From the NCBI GenBank assembly GCA_051886675.1, contig JBJEYH010000163.1:1-23153 (forward strand): DNA of 23,153 nucleotides. Reading direction: 5' to 3'. A program made the position numbers and the translations under genes. Below the pieces are notes generated by a model. The model worked only from the letters and a program-made list of their open reading frames with translations. It was not told where the DNA came from and did no database searches. The stretch is from UBA11524 sp051886675. GTDB taxonomy: Bacteria > Bacillota > Clostridia > Christensenellales > Aristaeellaceae. Of this stretch, positions 23,016-23,153 are shown piece after piece; positions within the stretch are counted from its first letter, which is position 1, and the number at the start of each line of letters is the position of its first letter.

Positions 23016-23153
23016 TCAGATCTGGTTGGGATCCTCGGGCTCGGCGGGGGTGTCCGCGCCGATGGTCATGTCCAGGTCGGACATAGGGGTCTCCGGCTCG
23101 GCGGCGGATTCCTCCGGCTCCTCGTCCCGGTCGGCCCGGGCCACGCCGATCAC
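23016..23153 (-). CDS. C-terminal tail of an incomplete gene, possibly DNA gyrase subunit A
   Basis: The last 45 codons of a leftward gene enter from the right edge and stop at a TGA (23018-23016). The frame opens VIGVARADRDEEPEESAAEP and continues as a very acidic, proline-rich tail ending PEDPNQI. The VIGVAR stretch followed by an acidic tail is how many Clostridia GyrA proteins end after their C-terminal beta-pinwheel, which is the basis for the suggestion. Acidic tails also occur elsewhere, so the identity is weak. That it is coding is supported by its reading frame running cleanly to the edge and by the terminator just downstream. Confidence 0.5.
   Translation of the reverse strand: MIGVARADRDEEPEESAAEPETPMSDLDMTIGADTPAEPEDPNQI

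Overview
The window looks like chromosomal DNA of a high-GC, Firmicutes-type (Clostridia-like) bacterium. The evidence is: strong AGGAGG ribosome binding sites; sigma-A promoters with 16-18 nt spacers; two CtsR-type heat-shock operators at clpB; an AddB-type nuclease; LplB/YtcP-type sugar permeases; and two tRNA genes without an encoded CCA. High GC creates very long antisense shadow ORFs, which I left out. The exact lineage (perhaps Christensenellales or Oscillospirales) is a guess.

Region 1 (1-7563) is a carbohydrate-uptake island built around one divergent regulatory gap. Leftward from 5125 run a sialidase-fold (Asp-box) protein, two ABC permeases, a solute-binding protein and the first 17 codons of a probable glycoside hydrolase. 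Rightward run a DHDPS/N-acetylneuraminate-lyase-type aldolase and an IclR regulator. Both directions have near-consensus promoters. The leftward leader carries a perfect 17-bp palindrome and the rightward leader a weaker look-alike, so local IclR control is likely. No transport ATPase is encoded, so a shared MsmX-type ATPase is inferred. The likely theme is import and lyase cleavage of a sialic-acid-like or 2-keto-3-deoxy sugar acid. A modular intergenic repeat (X-R) lies at 116-403 and again, inverted and degenerate, at 7099-7552.

Region 2 (7564-11548) holds an S9 peptidase co-transcribed with a protein carrying two SANT-like helix-turn-helix segments, a divergent asparagine synthetase (asnA), and a 46-residue membrane peptide with its own promoter and terminator.

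Region 3 (11549-16830) holds a tRNA-Gln(CTG)/tRNA-Glu(CTC) pair, pgi (long form), and clpB with two CtsR-type operators flanking its promoter.

Region 4 (16831-23153) holds an addB-like gene without a following addA and with a degraded Walker A, a small P-loop protein, thrC, and a gene-free 0.5-kb stretch. It ends with the C-terminal tail of a leftward gene that could be gyrA.
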